Below are positions 30,048-39,345 of a stretch of 64,000 nt of DNA, one piece after another. The notes under the pieces are model-generated. The model was not told where the DNA came from, did no database searches, and was given only the letters and a program-made list of their open reading frames with translations. The translations under genes and the position numbers were made by a program. Within the stretch, counting starts at the first letter, position 1. Each line of letters opens with the position of its first letter. The DNA comes from Microvirga terrae (GTDB lineage Bacteria; Pseudomonadota; Alphaproteobacteria; Rhizobiales; Beijerinckiaceae), in the NCBI RefSeq assembly GCF_013307435.2, contig NZ_CP102845.1:186001-250000 (forward strand), written 5' to 3'.

Positions 30048-30662
30048 ATGTCCCACATCATCACCAGCGTTACAGAACTCGAAGCCCTCTATGGCGAGGT
30101 CAACAGGGGCTCGCTCCTGAAGGAGACGGACCGGGTCGTGCCCGAATACCGGGCCTTCATCGAGGCGGCGCCCTTCGTGGCCTTGGCCACCCGCGGCCCG
30201 GAGGGGCTCGACTGCTCCCCCCGCGGGGACGGACCGGGCTTCGTGCGGGTGCAGGACGACAAGACCCTGCTCCTGCCCGACCGGCGCGGCAACAACCGCA
30301 TCGATTCGCTGAAGAACATCGTGCGCGAGCCCGCAATCGCCCTGCTGTTCCTGATCCCCGGGATCGGCGAGACCCTGCGGGTCAACGGCCGCGCGGCCAT
30401 CTCGATCGAACCCGCCCTGCTCGACAGCTTCGCGGTCGACGGCAGGGCACCGAAATCGGTGATCGCGATCACCGTCGAGGCGGTCTATTTCCAGTGCGCC
30501 CGCGCGATCCTGCGCTCGGAATTGTGGAACCCGGCAAAGCACGTGGCGCGCGCCTCGCTGCCGAGCGCCGGCCAGATCCTCGCGGCCCTGACGGCCAATG
30601 AGATGGGCGGCGAGACCTACGACAAGGCCCTGCCGGAGAGGCAGCGGTCGACCCTCTATTGA
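30048..30662 (+). CDS. FMN-binding pyridoxamine 5'-phosphate oxidase-like protein
   Basis: This 204-residue split-barrel flavoprotein is of the PPOX class, MSMEG_1061-like subgroup. The FMN region shows FVALATRGPEGLDCSPRGD (about residues 42-60) and LLPDRRGNNRIDSLKNI (about 76-92). The C-terminal motif ILRSELWNP is typical. Such proteins are FMN or F420 oxidoreductases of unknown substrate. I chose the ATG at 30048 (MSHIITSVTELEALYG), matching the family start; the upstream extension overlaps the divergent cyclase promoter. A Shine-Dalgarno sequence is weak. RidA follows on the same strand after 80 bases. Confidence 0.86.
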   Translation: MSHIITSVTELEALYGEVNRGSLLKETDRVVPEYRAFIEAAPFVALATRGPEGLDCSPRGDGPGFVRVQDDKTLLLPDRRGNNRIDSLKNIVREPAIALLFLIPGIGETLRVNGRAAISIEPALLDSFAVDGRAPKSVIAITVEAVYFQCARAILRSELWNPAKHVARASLPSAGQILAALTANEMGGETYDKALPERQRSTLY

Positions 30663-30742
30663 AGCGGATGCTCTTGACCTGACGTCCCCTGCCCCCGAAA
30701 AGGCAGATCCCACCTGTTCTGGAAAAGGCACAAGGACATTCC

Positions 30743-31093
30743 ATGACGATCCAACGCATCAAGCCCGGCCCGCGCATGAGCGGCGCCGTCGTCCACGGCA
30801 ACACGGTCTATCTCGCCGGCCAGGTCGCCAATCAGACCGCCGGGCAAAGCGTCGCCGAGCAGACGAAGGAAATCCTCTCGATCATCGACGGCCTCCTCAG
30901 CGAGGCGGGCACCGACAAGTCGAAGATCCTGATGGCCAATATCTGGCTCACCGACATGGGAGCGTTCCAGGAGATGAACGCCGTGTGGGATGCCTGGGTG
31001 TCGGCCGGCAACACCCCGGCCCGCGCCACCGTCGAGGCGAAGCTCGCGGCTCCGGCCTTCAAGGTCGAGATCGCCGTCATCGCGGCGAAGTGA
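30743..31093 (+). CDS. RidA/YjgF-family imine deaminase
   Basis: This 116-residue cytosolic protein of the RidA superfamily hydrolyses reactive enamine/imine intermediates produced by PLP enzymes. The N-terminal MSGAVVHGNTVYLAGQVAN (residues 12-30) and C-terminal TPARATVEAKLAAPAFKVEI (about 92-111) contain the arginine and glutamate expected in the active-site pocket. The ATG follows AAGGA. The subgroup, and hence the exact substrate, cannot be set. A strong hairpin follows the stop and is shared with the convergent BA14K gene. Confidence 0.9.
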   Translation: MTIQRIKPGPRMSGAVVHGNTVYLAGQVANQTAGQSVAEQTKEILSIIDGLLSEAGTDKSKILMANIWLTDMGAFQEMNAVWDAWVSAGNTPARATVEAKLAAPAFKVEIAVIAAK

Positions 31094-31101
31094 GGCTTCT
31101 C

Positions 31102-31134
31102 AAAAACGAAGCGGGCCGTCAGGCCCGCTTCGTT
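31102..31134. terminator. Shared hairpin terminator between ridA and the BA14K gene
   Basis: AACGAAGCGGGCC (31105-31117) and GGCCCGCTTCGTT (31122-31134) form a 13-bp stem with a GTCA loop. The run of A at 31102-31106 gives a U-tract on the minus strand, so it terminates the BA14K transcript and may also act on ridA. Confidence 0.8.
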
Positions 31135-31153
31135 CCGTCTCGCGCCGTCGTGC

Positions 31154-31630
31154 TTACGGGCAGGGATGGCGCAGGCCATCGTAGCCCAGATAGGTGCCCG
31201 AGGCCGGGTCGTAGGACTTGAAGCGCTGGGCGCAATAGGCCGAGCCGCCGCCGGGGGCGACATAGGTCGGAGCGGCCTGAGCCTGCGACTGGGCGATGGC
31301 CCCGCCGATGATGGCGCCCGTGGCAAGACCGATGGCGCCGGCCGCCGCCGCCGAGCCGTAGTCGCGGCGGTAATAGCGCGGACCGTAATAGCCGTAACGC
31401 GGGCCGTAGTAGCCACGGCGCGGCCCGTAGGCGCGGCGCTCCACGTAGCGCGGGCCGCCGCGGTAGTAGCGGCGATACTGCACGTAATCGGACTGAACCT
31501 CACCCTTCTTCAAAGCGGCAACGAGTTCGTTCACCGGCGCCGTCTGCGTCTCGGCCGCGGAGGCCGGAGCGGCGAGACCGAAGGTACCCAGGACAGCCGT
31601 CGCAGCGGCCGCCAAGACAAACTTACGCAT
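31154..31630 (-). CDS. Secreted BA14K-like protein, Tyr/Arg/Gly-rich
   Basis: This 158-residue exported protein has a signal peptide (about residues 1-25, cleavage near APASAAE), a Tyr-Arg-Gly-Pro rich repeat region (about 50-90; units such as GPRYGYYGPRYYRR), a glycine-rich hydrophobic segment (AIGLATGAIIGGAIAQ, about 97-112) and the BA14K C terminus CAQRFKSYDPASGTYLGYDG. BA14K of Brucella is an immunogenic, lectin-like protein; the role in a free-living relative is unknown. It has a perfect EcfG-type promoter, so envelope stress induction is likely. Confidence 0.85.
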   Translation of the reverse strand: MRKFVLAAAATAVLGTFGLAAPASAAETQTAPVNELVAALKKGEVQSDYVQYRRYYRGGPRYVERRAYGPRRGYYGPRYGYYGPRYYRRDYGSAAAAGAIGLATGAIIGGAIAQSQAQAAPTYVAPGGGSAYCAQRFKSYDPASGTYLGYDGLRHPCP

Positions 31631-31658
31631 GAGCTAACTCCTCTAATCGTGGGGAGCG

Positions 31659-31684
31659 AACGCGAAGAACCCGCCGGTCGTTCC
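31659..31684 (-). promoter_or_regulatory. Perfect EcfG-type promoter for the BA14K gene
   Basis: On the minus strand GGAAC (31680-31684) is followed after 17 bases by CGTT (31659-31662), a full match to GGAAC-N17-CGTT. The -10 end lies 28 bases upstream of the start codon. Confidence 0.72.
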
Positions 31685-31703
31685 GTTTTTGCGGGATTTC
31701 GGA

Positions 31704-32474
31704 CTATCTCTCGCGGGAACGTGAGGATGAATGATCCTGCACGATCCCGTCGGGTTTGGCGGCGACGACCCGCCTGCCCTCCACCCGCCCCTGCCCGGTC
31801 GGACAGAGATCGAGAATCGCGCAGCGCCCGCAGGCCGGGCTCTTGAAGAAGCAGCAGCGCTGGCCGTGCAGCATCATGACCTCGTGGTGATCGTAGACCT
31901 GCTGCGCATCCCAGTCCTCGGGCAGCAAGGATGCCAAGGCCGCATGGGACGGGCCGACCGCAACCGATTGGGGAATGAGTCCGGTGCGTTGCGCCACCCG
32001 GTGGTGATGGCTGTCGACGGGCAGCGCGGCCTTGCGCAGCACCGAGAACGACAGCACCGCAGCGCTTGTCTTCGGGCCGATCCCCGGAATGCTCTCGAGC
32101 CACGCCCTCGCCTCCCTGACCGGCATGGCGCCAAGTAAATCGAGCGACAGGCTGCCGTGCCGATCCTCGACGGCGCGCAGCACCGCCTGCAGGCGCGGCG
32201 CCTTCTGCTCCGGCCAGGTGACGCCCTGGATCGTCGCCTCCACCTCCTCGGTGGGCGCGCTCATCATCGCGCGCCAGTCGGCATAGCGGGCCTTGAGCGC
32301 CTTGAAGGCGCGGCCCGAATCCGCGTTGCGGGTGCGATGGGAGAGCAGCGACGAGATCAGCTCGCTCAGGGGGTCGAGGGAATGGAAATACGCGATCGGA
32401 CAGCCATAGATCTGGCAGAGGCGCTCGTGGATGGCGAGCGCCTTCGCCTTGAGGTCCTGCAGATCCGGATTCAT
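31704..32474 (-). CDS. Endonuclease III-like HhH-GPD DNA glycosylase
   Basis: This protein of about 256 residues belongs to the Nth/MutY superfamily and has a helix-hairpin-helix (IPGIGPKTSAAVLSF) holding the catalytic lysine, followed by the aspartate in PVDSHHHRVAQRTG. A C-x6-C-x2-C-x5-C cluster motif (CFFKSPACGRCAILDLC) binds 4Fe-4S. All key residues of a bifunctional glycosylase/lyase are present, but the sequence differs from the main Nth, so it may be a second paralogue. The start is uncertain: ATG at 32474 or 32510. Neither has a clear ribosome-binding site, and the latter abuts a repeat. Confidence 0.85.
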   Translation of the reverse strand: MNPDLQDLKAKALAIHERLCQIYGCPIAYFHSLDPLSELISSLLSHRTRNADSGRAFKALKARYADWRAMMSAPTEEVEATIQGVTWPEQKAPRLQAVLRAVEDRHGSLSLDLLGAMPVREARAWLESIPGIGPKTSAAVLSFSVLRKAALPVDSHHHRVAQRTGLIPQSVAVGPSHAALASLLPEDWDAQQVYDHHEVMMLHGQRCCFFKSPACGRCAILDLCPTGQGRVEGRRVVAAKPDGIVQDHSSSRSRER

Positions 32475-32517
32475 CCCGAGGCAAGTCGCGAATCGGGAGG
32501 GTGGTTCCATTCACGCG

Positions 32518-32604
32518 TCATCGCCGGACTCGTCCCGGTGATCCCGATGCGAGAGGCGCCACGCTCGAGACAATCGCGATGGCCGGGACAGGCCCGGCCA
32601 TGAC
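32518..32604. repeat. Double-hairpin intergenic repeat, copy 2
   Basis: TCATCGCCGGACTCGTCCCGGTGATCCCGAT on the left and GATGGCCGGGACAGGCCCGGCCATGACG on the right reproduce the layout of 23608-23700, with a GAGGCGCCACGCTC spacer. It fills the gap between hslU and the glycosylase gene. Confidence 0.72.
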
Positions 32605-32623
32605 GGCGTCATGGTCGTCGATC

Positions 32624-33937
32624 TTACAGAATGAACCGGCTCAGATCCGTGTTCCTGGCCAGGGTCTCCACCTCGCCGCGCACATAGGACGCATCGATGG
32701 TGACCGTCTCGCCCGAGCGGTCGGGCGCCGTGAAGGAGACATCGTCGAGCACCCGCTCGAGCACCGTCTGCAGCCGGCGTGCCCCGATGTTCTCGACGGA
32801 ATTGTTCACGTCGACGGCCACCTGCGCGAGCGCGTCGATGGCATCGTCCGTAAACACGAGGTCCAACCCCTCCGTCTTCATCAGCGCCACCGACTGCTTG
32901 ATGAGGCTCGCCTCGGTCTCGGTGAGGATGCGCTTGAAATCCTCCACCGTCAGCGGGGCGAGTTCGACGCGGATCGGCAGGCGGCCCTGCAGTTCGGGCA
33001 GCAGGTCCGACGGCTTCGACACGTGGAAGGCCCCGGAAGCGATGAACAGGATGTGGTCGGTCTTCACCGGCCCGTATTTCGTCGACACGGTCGTGCCTTC
33101 GATCAGCGGCAGCAGATCGCGCTGTACGCCTTCGCGGGAGACGTCCGCGCCCGTGCGGCCCTCGCGGCCGGCGATCTTGTCGATTTCGTCCAGGAACACG
33201 ATGCCGTTGTTCTCCACCTGGCGCAGAGCCTCCTGCACGATGGCGTCCTGGTCGATCAGCTTGTCGGCCTCCTCCGTCACGAGCGGCTCGTAAGCCTCGC
33301 GCACGGTGGTGCGGCGGGTCTTCGCGCGTCCGCCGCCGAAGGCCTTGCCGAACATGTCGGAGAGGTTGATCGCGCCCACGGACGCCCCCGGCATGCCCGG
33401 GATGTCGAACATCGGCATCCCCTGCCCTCCGCCGGATTGCAGCTCGACCTCGATCTCCTTGTCGTCGAGTTCGTTGGCGCGCAACTTGCGGCGGAAGGAA
33501 TCGCGGGTGGCGGCGCTGGACGTGGCGCCCACGAGGGCATCGAGCACGCGCTCTTCGGCCGCCACATGGGCCTTGGCCTGCACCTGGCGGCGGCGCTCCT
33601 CCTTGACGAGGCCGATGCCGATCTCCACGAGATCGCGCACGATCTGCTCCACGTCGCGGCCCACATAGCCCACTTCCGTGAACTTGGTCGCCTCGATCTT
33701 GATGAAGGGTGCGCCCGCCAGCTTGGCGAGACGGCGCGAGATTTCGGTCTTGCCGCAGCCGGTGGGGCCGATCATGAGGATGTTCTTGGGCGCCACCTCC
33801 TCGCGCAAGGAACCCTCGAGCTGCTGCCGGCGCCAGCGGTTGCGCAACGCGATGGCGACCGCGCGCTTGGCGTCGTTCTGGCCGACGATGTAGCGGTCGA
33901 GTTCGGAAACGATTTCGCGGGGAGAAAACGTGGTCAT
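32624..33937 (-). CDS. hslU: ATP-dependent protease ATPase subunit HslU
   Basis: This 437-residue AAA+ unfoldase is the ATPase of the HslVU protease in the cytosol. The Walker A is GPTGCGKT (57-64) and the Walker B is [12 protein letters not shown] (about residue 250). The substrate-gripping pore loop GYVGRD is at about 90. The intermediate I domain (about 110-240) is acidic and basic mixed, and the C terminus is [16 protein letters not shown], ending in the HslV-docking tail. It overlaps hslV by 4 bases and is translated after it. The gene runs away from hisB. Confidence 0.97.
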   Translation of the reverse strand: MTTFSPREIVSELDRYIVGQNDAKRAVAIALRNRWRRQQLEGSLREEVAPKNILMIGPTGCGKTEISRRLAKLAGAPFIKIEATKFTEVGYVGRDVEQIVRDLVEIGIGLVKEERRRQVQAKAHVAAEERVLDALVGATSSAATRDSFRRKLRANELDDKEIEVELQSGGGQGMPMFDIPGMPGASVGAINLSDMFGKAFGGGRAKTRRTTVREAYEPLVTEEADKLIDQDAIVQEALRQVENNGIVFLDEIDKIAGREGRTGADVSREGVQRDLLPLIEGTTVSTKYGPVKTDHILFIASGAFHVSKPSDLLPELQGRLPIRVELAPLTVEDFKRILTETEASLIKQSVALMKTEGLDLVFTDDAIDALAQVAVDVNNSVENIGARRLQTVLERVLDDVSFTAPDRSGETVTIDASYVRGEVETLARNTDLSRFIL

Positions 33938-34497
33938 TCGATGTCCAGGGTCTCAATGACGATATTCGAGTTGGTATAGACGCAGATCTCGGCGGCGATC
34001 GCCAGCGACCGGCGCACGATGGCTTCCGCGTCCATGCCGGAATCGGCGAGCGCGCGGGCGGCCGCCAGCGCGTAATTGCCGCCGGACCCGATGGCCATGA
34101 TGCCGTTTTCGGGCTCCAGCACGTCGCCGGCGCCGGAGAGCAGCAGGCCGACCTCCTTGTCGGCCACCAGCATCATGGCCTCGAGGCGCCGCAGGTACCG
34201 GTCGGTGCGCCAGTCCTTGGTCAGCTCCACGCAGGCGCGGGTGAGCTGGCCGGGATATTGCTCGAGCTTGGCCTCGAGGCGCTCGAACAGGGTGAAGGCA
34301 TCGGCCGTCGATCCGGCGAAGCCGCCGATCACGCCGCCCTTGGCGAGACGCCGGACCTTGCGCGCATTGCCCTTCACCACGGTCTGCCCCAGGCTCACCT
34401 GCCCGTCGCCTCCGATGACGACGCGGCCGCCCTTGCGGACCATGAGGATCGTGGTGGCATGCATGCGGGGGGCGGCGTCTTCGGACACGAGGGTCAA
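33934..34497 (-). CDS. hslV: ATP-dependent protease peptidase subunit HslV
   Basis: This 187-residue threonine peptidase is a proteasome-like dodecamer. Processing before [19 protein letters not shown] would expose the nucleophile T15 after a short propeptide ([14 protein letters not shown]). K47-type residues follow in [11 protein letters not shown] longer propeptide than E. coli (one Met) is normal in rhizobia. It is the first gene of the hslVU pair, divergent from hisB across 218 bases (34498-34715); I found no clear heat-shock promoter there. Confidence 0.96.
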   Translation of the reverse strand: MTLVSEDAAPRMHATTILMVRKGGRVVIGGDGQVSLGQTVVKGNARKVRRLAKGGVIGGFAGSTADAFTLFERLEAKLEQYPGQLTRACVELTKDWRTDRYLRRLEAMMLVADKEVGLLLSGAGDVLEPENGIMAIGSGGNYALAAARALADSGMDAEAIVRRSLAIAAEICVYTNSNIVIETLDIE

Positions 34498-34715
34498 ACT
34501 CCGGTAGAGAGAAATTCGTCGTCAGCAATGCGCGCCTTCAAACGCACCATGAGCCTTATCCTGAGAAGCCGTCAGGCCGACTCGATGGACGAGGTGGAGC
34601 TTGGTTGGGCGCCTGAGGCCTGACTTAATCATTCATCGGCCAAAAGCAACGCGGGTGGCGTTTCTCGCCGCGGCTTGCTAGAAGGCCCCTGTCTCCTGTT
34701 CCGCAAAGGATTTTG

Positions 34716-35306
34716 ATGATGCGCTCCGCGAGCGTCAGCCGTCGCACCGCCGAGACCGATGTTGCCGTGTCGATCGCCCTCGATGGCACCGGCAAGGCCG
34801 AGATCTCCACGGGGGTCGGCTTCCTCGACCACATGCTCGAACTGTTCGCCCGACACGGTCTCTTCGACCTGACCGTGAAGGTGACCGGCGACCTGCACGT
34901 GGACCAGCATCATACCACCGAGGACACCGGCATCGCCTTGGGCCAGGCCATCCTGCAGGCGCTTGGCGATAAAAAGGGCATCTCGCGCTATGCCGACATC
35001 CATCTGCCGATGGACGAGACCTTGACGCGCGTCGCCCTCGACATATCGGGCCGCCCCTTCCTGGTCTTCCGGACCACCTTCCCGACGGAGAAGATCGGCG
35101 TTTTCGACACCGAGTTGGTGCGCGAGTTCCATCAGGCCTTCGCCATCAATGCGGGGCTGACCCTGCACGTGGAGACGCTCTACGGCGAGAACAGCCATCA
35201 TATCGCCGAGAGCTGCTTCAAGGGCTTGGCACGGGCCTTGCGTCAGGCCGTGGCACTGGACCCGAGGGAGGAGGGCCGCGTTCCCTCCACCAAGGGAACG
35301 CTCTAG
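34716..35306 (+). CDS. hisB: Imidazoleglycerol-phosphate dehydratase
   Basis: This 196-residue monofunctional HisB dehydrates IGP to imidazole acetol phosphate in histidine synthesis. The two metal-binding halves are visible: [14 protein letters not shown] with [14 protein letters not shown], and [12 protein letters not shown] with [24 protein letters not shown] lies 5 bases before the ATG at 34716; a second ATG at 34719 is also possible. It lacks the N-terminal phosphatase domain of enteric HisB. It starts the hisB-orf-hisH-hisA-hisF-map-hisE-coaA run. Confidence 0.97.
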   Translation: MMRSASVSRRTAETDVAVSIALDGTGKAEISTGVGFLDHMLELFARHGLFDLTVKVTGDLHVDQHHTTEDTGIALGQAILQALGDKKGISRYADIHLPMDETLTRVALDISGRPFLVFRTTFPTEKIGVFDTELVREFHQAFAINAGLTLHVETLYGENSHHIAESCFKGLARALRQAVALDPREEGRVPSTKGTL

Positions 35307-35315
35307 ATCACTCAC

Positions 35316-35356
35316 GCATCGTGCGGAAAAGTCGGTCCTGTCGTCCCGCATGATGC
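35316..35356. repeat. Dispersed palindromic element, copy 2
   Basis: GCATC (35316-35320) and GATGC (35352-35356) with inner TGCGG/CCGCA arms bracket a core with GGAAAAGT. It is related to the 6036-6105 element and lies between hisB and the DUF2628 gene. The rest of the 177-base gap shows nothing else. Confidence 0.5.
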
Positions 35357-35483
35357 GCCGTCTTTGAATGGAGCATTGGATCATTCCGGAGGTGGCGTCC
35401 GCTTCCGGGTCCGATGGTCGAAGAGCCTCTTGCCTGGCGAGATCGTCGTCGTCACCTCACCGGGCAAGGCCTGAGGAAACGTC

Positions 35484-35996
35484 ATGACCACCTATACCCT
35501 GCACCTCCCGCGCGACGCGCGGCCGGGCGACGCGACCGCTCTCGACGAGTCGGAGCTCGTGAGGGACGCCTTTTCCTGGGGGGCGTTCTTCTTCACGTTC
35601 CTGTGGTTCTTCTACCATCGGCTCTGGCTCGCCGGTCTCGGGGTCCTGGTCCTGGTCCTGGCCTTCGGGGGCCTCATGGCCCTGCTCGACGTGCATCCCC
35701 TGGCCGGCTCCCTCGCGCAGCTCCTGCTGCAGGGTCTGATCGGGCTCGAGGCCAACAGCCTGCGGCGCTGGACCCTGGCCCGCCACGGCCTGCCGGTGGC
35801 CGACGTGGTGACGGCCGAGGACCAGGACGAGGCGGAGGCCAAGGCCTTCGCCCGCTGGCTCGCGGCCAAGTCATCCTTGGCCTCATCCCTGGCCTCGTCC
35901 CCGCCCCGCGGCCCGGCACCGGCAGCCATTCTGTCCACCCCCCGGAGGTCCGAGCCGGTGATCGGCCTCTTCCCCGATGCGGAGCGTCCCCGGTGA
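35484..35996 (+). CDS. DUF2628 membrane protein in the his operon
   Basis: This 170-residue protein has a DUF2628 core (about residues 25-105; [24 protein letters not shown], followed by a strongly hydrophobic helix [17 protein letters not shown]). A conserved [16 protein letters not shown] follows, then a Pro/Ser-rich tail with a short repeat ([10 protein letters not shown]). The membrane topology is two helices. It overlaps hisH by 4 bases (GTGA), so the product is probably coupled to hisH translation. A gene of this family sits here in several Rhizobiales, but no histidine function is known. Confidence 0.85.
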   Translation: MTTYTLHLPRDARPGDATALDESELVRDAFSWGAFFFTFLWFFYHRLWLAGLGVLVLVLAFGGLMALLDVHPLAGSLAQLLLQGLIGLEANSLRRWTLARHGLPVADVVTAEDQDEAEAKAFARWLAAKSSLASSLASSPPRGPAPAAILSTPRRSEPVIGLFPDAERPR

Positions 35997-36643
35997 GCGT
36001 CGTCATCATCGATTACGGGTCCGGCAACCTGCACTCCGCCGCCAAGGCCTTCGAGCGAGCGGCCCGGGAGGCCGAGCTCGACCTCTCCATTGCCGTCTCG
36101 TCCGACCCGGCCCTCGTCGCCAGGGCCGACCGGATCGTGCTGCCGGGCGTCGGCGCCTTCGCCGATTGCCGCCGCGGCCTCGACTCCGTTCCCGGCATGG
36201 TGGAGGCCCTGCAGCGGCGCGTCCATGAGGACAAGCGCCCCTTCTTCGGCATCTGCGTCGGCATGCAGCTCATGGCGACCCGCGGCCTCGAGCACACGGT
36301 CAGCTACGGCCTCGACTGGATCCACGGTGACGTGAAGCCGATCCAGCCGGGCGATCCGGCGCTCAAGATCCCCCATATGGGCTGGAACACGCTGACCCTG
36401 GCGAAGCCGCACCCCCTGCTCGACGGCATCCCGACCGGGCCGGACGGGCTGCATGCCTATTTCGTGCATTCCTACGCGCTGACGCCGGAAAGCCCCGACG
36501 ACGTGGTCGCCACCGCCGATTACGGTGGCCCGGTGACCGCCATTGTCGGACGGGACAATCTCGTCGGCACCCAGTTCCATCCCGAGAAGAGCCAGGCGCT
36601 CGGCCTCAAGCTCATCGCCAATTTTTTGAGGTGGCGCCCGTGA
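35993..36643 (+). CDS. hisH: Imidazole glycerol phosphate synthase, glutaminase subunit
   Basis: This 216-residue class I glutamine amidotransferase supplies ammonia to HisF. The nucleophile is the cysteine in [12 protein letters not shown], and the His-Glu dyad is [10 protein letters not shown]. The N-terminal [17 protein letters not shown] is the family start, so the GTG at 35993 is the right start; it overlaps the DUF2628 stop (GTGA). It also overlaps hisA by 4 bases. Confidence 0.97.
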   Translation: MSVVIIDYGSGNLHSAAKAFERAAREAELDLSIAVSSDPALVARADRIVLPGVGAFADCRRGLDSVPGMVEALQRRVHEDKRPFFGICVGMQLMATRGLEHTVSYGLDWIHGDVKPIQPGDPALKIPHMGWNTLTLAKPHPLLDGIPTGPDGLHAYFVHSYALTPESPDDVVATADYGGPVTAIVGRDNLVGTQFHPEKSQALGLKLIANFLRWRP

Positions 36644-37383
36644 TCCTTTATCCTGCCATCGATCTCAAAGAGGGCCGCTGCGTCCGCCTCGTCCAGGGCG
36701 ACATGGACCAGGCGACCGTGTTCAACGACGATCCGGCCGACCAGGCCGCCACCTTCGAGGCCCAGGGCTTCGAATGGCTGCACGTGGTCGATCTCGACGG
36801 CGCCTTCGCGGGCAAGCCGATGAACGCGGCCGCGGTCGAGACCATCCTCAAGCGGGTCGGCATCCCGGTGCAGCTCGGCGGCGGCATCCGCGACATGAAG
36901 ACCGTGGAGGGCTGGCTCGGGAAGGGGGTGTCCCGCGTCATCATCGGCACGGCCGCCGTGCGCGATCCCGCTTTCGTGCGCGAGGCCGCCCGGCTCCATC
37001 CGGGCAAGATCGCGGTCGGCATCGACGCCAAGGACGGGCTGGTGGCGGTCGAAGGCTGGGCCCAGACATCGACCCTGTCGGCCGAGGAGCTCGGCCGCCG
37101 GTTCGAGGATGCGGGCGTGGCCGCCATCATCTACACGGACATCGCCCGCGACGGGATCCTCAAGGGCCTCAACTTCCCCATGACCCTGGGGCTCGCCCGC
37201 GCCGTCTCGATCCCGGTCATCGCCTCGGGCGGCCTCGCCTCCATGGCCGATATCGAGCGCCTGACCCAGCCCGATTGCGCGGTCCTTAACGGCGCCATCT
37301 CCGGCCGCGCCCTCTATGACGGACGCATCGACCCGCAGGAAGCGCTGACGCTGCTGCGCTCCGTGCGCAAGGAGCCCGCCTGA
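36640..37383 (+). CDS. hisA: ProFAR isomerase
   Basis: This 247-residue TIM barrel isomerises ProFAR to PRFAR in histidine synthesis. The catalytic aspartate near the N terminus is D8 in YPAIDLKEG, and the second catalytic Asp is in [10 protein letters not shown]. The phosphate-binding halves [14 protein letters not shown] and [14 protein letters not shown] are present. I chose the GTG at 36640 because it overlaps the hisH stop (GTGA) and gives [10 protein letters not shown]; a GTG 9 bases earlier adds MAP. It overlaps hisF by one base (TGATG). Confidence 0.97.
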   Translation: MILYPAIDLKEGRCVRLVQGDMDQATVFNDDPADQAATFEAQGFEWLHVVDLDGAFAGKPMNAAAVETILKRVGIPVQLGGGIRDMKTVEGWLGKGVSRVIIGTAAVRDPAFVREAARLHPGKIAVGIDAKDGLVAVEGWAQTSTLSAEELGRRFEDAGVAAIIYTDIARDGILKGLNFPMTLGLARAVSIPVIASGGLASMADIERLTQPDCAVLNGAISGRALYDGRIDPQEALTLLRSVRKEPA

Positions 37384-38186
37384 TGCTCAAAGTGCGTCTC
37401 ATTCCCTGCCTCGACGTGAAGGACGGGCGCGTCGTGAAGGGCGTGCAGTTCGTCGATCTGATCGACGCGGGCGACCCGGTCGAAGCCGCCAAGGCCTATG
37501 ACGCGGCCGGCGCCGACGAGCTCTGCTTCCTCGACATCACGGCAAGCCACGAGGCGAGGGGGATCCTGCTCGACGTGGTGCAGCGCACGGCCGAAGCCTG
37601 CTTCATGCCGCTCACCGTCGGCGGCGGCGTGCGGACCGTCGAGGACATCCGCAGGCTGCTGCTCGCCGGCGCCGACAAGGTCTCGATCAACACGGCCGCG
37701 GTGAAGAACCCGGATTTCGTCCGCGAGGCGTCGGAAAAATTCGGCAACCAATGCATCGTCGTGGCCATCGACGCCAAGAAGGTGTCGGGCGCAGGCGAGG
37801 AACCGCGTTGGGAGATCTTCACTCATGGCGGTCGCAACGCCACCGGGATCGACGCCATCGCGTTCGCCCGACAGGTGGCGGAGCTCGGGGCAGGGGAGCT
37901 TCTGGTCACCTCCATGGACCGGGACGGCACCAAGGGCGGCTACGACCTCGCGCTGGTGCGCGCCATCGCGGATGCGGTCTCGGTGCCGGTCATCGCGTCC
38001 GGCGGCGTCGGCAATCTCGACCATCTGGTCGACGGCGTGAAGGACGGCCATGCCAGCGCGGTGCTCGCGGCCTCGATCTTCCACTTCGGCACGCATACGA
38101 TCGGCGAGGCCAAGGGCTACATGGCCGGGAAGGGCCTCAAGATGCGGCTGGACGAGCCGGCGCAGAGCGCGTCAGGTCGGCCGTGA
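37383..38186 (+). CDS. hisF: Imidazole glycerol phosphate synthase, cyclase subunit
   Basis: This 267-residue TIM barrel works with HisH to make IGP and AICAR. Catalytic aspartates are D11 ([14 protein letters not shown]) and the Asp in [13 protein letters not shown]; phosphate-binding [14 protein letters not shown] and [14 protein letters not shown] follow. It is about ten residues longer than usual because of a C-terminal tail ([12 protein letters not shown]). It is followed not by hisE, as is typical, but by a methionine aminopeptidase gene 58 bases downstream. Confidence 0.97.
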   Translation: MLKVRLIPCLDVKDGRVVKGVQFVDLIDAGDPVEAAKAYDAAGADELCFLDITASHEARGILLDVVQRTAEACFMPLTVGGGVRTVEDIRRLLLAGADKVSINTAAVKNPDFVREASEKFGNQCIVVAIDAKKVSGAGEEPRWEIFTHGGRNATGIDAIAFARQVAELGAGELLVTSMDRDGTKGGYDLALVRAIADAVSVPVIASGGVGNLDHLVDGVKDGHASAVLAASIFHFGTHTIGEAKGYMAGKGLKMRLDEPAQSASGRP

Positions 38187-38244
38187 GCGTGGCCGTCACG
38201 ACGCGCGTGCCCGATCATGACCCCCAGTTGAAGGGATTCAGCGA

Positions 38245-38994
38245 ATGACGGTCTCCAACGAGGACGATCTGACCAAGCTCCAGGACATCGGCCGGATCGT
38301 CGCCAATACCCTCGAGGCGATGGCGGCGGCCCTCGAGCCGGGCATGACCACGGCGGAGCTCGACCTGATCGGCCGCCGGCTGCTCGAGAAGGCCGGCGCC
38401 CGCTCCGGCCCGGAACTCGTCTACGATTTTCCCGGGGCAACCTGCATCAGCGTGAACGAGGAGGTGGCTCACGGCATTCCCGGCCCCCGGCGCATCGAAG
38501 CGGGCGACCTCGTCAACATCGACATCTCGGCGGAAAAGAACGGCGTTTTCGCCGATACCGGTGCGTCCTTCGCGGTCCCGCCGGTCACGAACGCGACCAA
38601 GCGGCTCTGCCGGGACGGCCGTCGCGCCATGTGGGTGGGATTGCGCCAGGTCGGTGCGAACCGGCCGATGGCCGGCATCGGGCAGGCCATCGGACAATTC
38701 GCCGAGAAGAACGGCTATACCCTGGTGCGCAACCTGGCGAGCCATGGCATCGGCCATTCCCTGCACGAGGAGCCGAAGGAAATCGCCACGTGGCCGGACC
38801 GCTCCGAGCGTCGTATCATGGCCGAGGGCCTGGTCTTCACCGTGGAGCCCTTCCTGTCCCTGGGGGCGAACTGGGCAACGGACGGCGAGGACGAATGGAC
38901 CCTGCTCAGCGATCCCCGCGCCCCGACGGTCCAGTACGAGCATACGGTCGTCGCCACCCGAAACGGTCCTCTCGTCGTCACATTGCCGGGTTAG
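38245..38994 (+). CDS. map: Type I methionine aminopeptidase inside the his operon
   Basis: This 249-residue pita-bread metallopeptidase removes N-terminal methionine. The five metal ligands of MetAP are visible in context: Asp in [10 protein letters not shown], Asp in FADTGASF, His in [12 protein letters not shown], Glu in FTVEPFL and Glu in QYEHTVV. The HEEP block is conserved. It lacks an N-terminal zinc or SH3 extension (type Ia). It lies between hisF and hisE with a 7-base gap to hisE, a rare arrangement, and may be a second copy. The ATG at 38245 gives a normal length. Confidence 0.93.
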   Translation: MTVSNEDDLTKLQDIGRIVANTLEAMAAALEPGMTTAELDLIGRRLLEKAGARSGPELVYDFPGATCISVNEEVAHGIPGPRRIEAGDLVNIDISAEKNGVFADTGASFAVPPVTNATKRLCRDGRRAMWVGLRQVGANRPMAGIGQAIGQFAEKNGYTLVRNLASHGIGHSLHEEPKEIATWPDRSERRIMAEGLVFTVEPFLSLGANWATDGEDEWTLLSDPRAPTVQYEHTVVATRNGPLVVTLPG

Positions 38995-39001
38995 TTCCAT
39001 C

Positions 39002-39322
39002 ATGACCACCTTCACCCTCGACGACCTCGCCCGCATCGTGTCCGAGCGCGCGGCCGCGCCGGCGACCGAATCCTACACGGCCAAGCTCATTGCCGGCGGG
39101 CCGGCCAAGGCGGCCAAGAAGCTGGGCGAGGAGGCCGTCGAAGCGGCCATCGCGGCCGTCGAGCGCGACCGGAAGAACCTGACGGCGGAAGCCGCGGACG
39201 TGCTGTATCATCTTTTGGTCGTGTTGCAGGGCGCAAACATTCCTCTAAGTGACGTCATGGCCGAACTGGAGCGCCGCACGGCGCAGTCGGGTCTTGCCGA
39301 GAAGGCCGCGCGCAAGACCTAA
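39002..39322 (+). CDS. hisE: Phosphoribosyl-ATP pyrophosphohydrolase
   Basis: This 106-residue MazG-like helical enzyme converts PR-ATP to PR-AMP. The signature [17 protein letters not shown] (with the metal-binding E-E-x-x-E) and [15 protein letters not shown] are present. The ATG at 39002 ([16 protein letters not shown]) fits the family N terminus and lies 7 bases after the map stop. It is a stand-alone HisE, not fused to HisI. coaA follows after 23 bases. Confidence 0.96.
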   Translation: MTTFTLDDLARIVSERAAAPATESYTAKLIAGGPAKAAKKLGEEAVEAAIAAVERDRKNLTAEAADVLYHLLVVLQGANIPLSDVMAELERRTAQSGLAEKAARKT

Positions 39323-39345
39323 AACCTGGAAAAGAGGTGGTTCGC

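Noticed and set aside
35868..35897. Short tandem repeat in the DUF2628 gene (SSLASS)
   Set aside because: Two short units only, in a disordered tail; no sign of frame effect or regulatory role.
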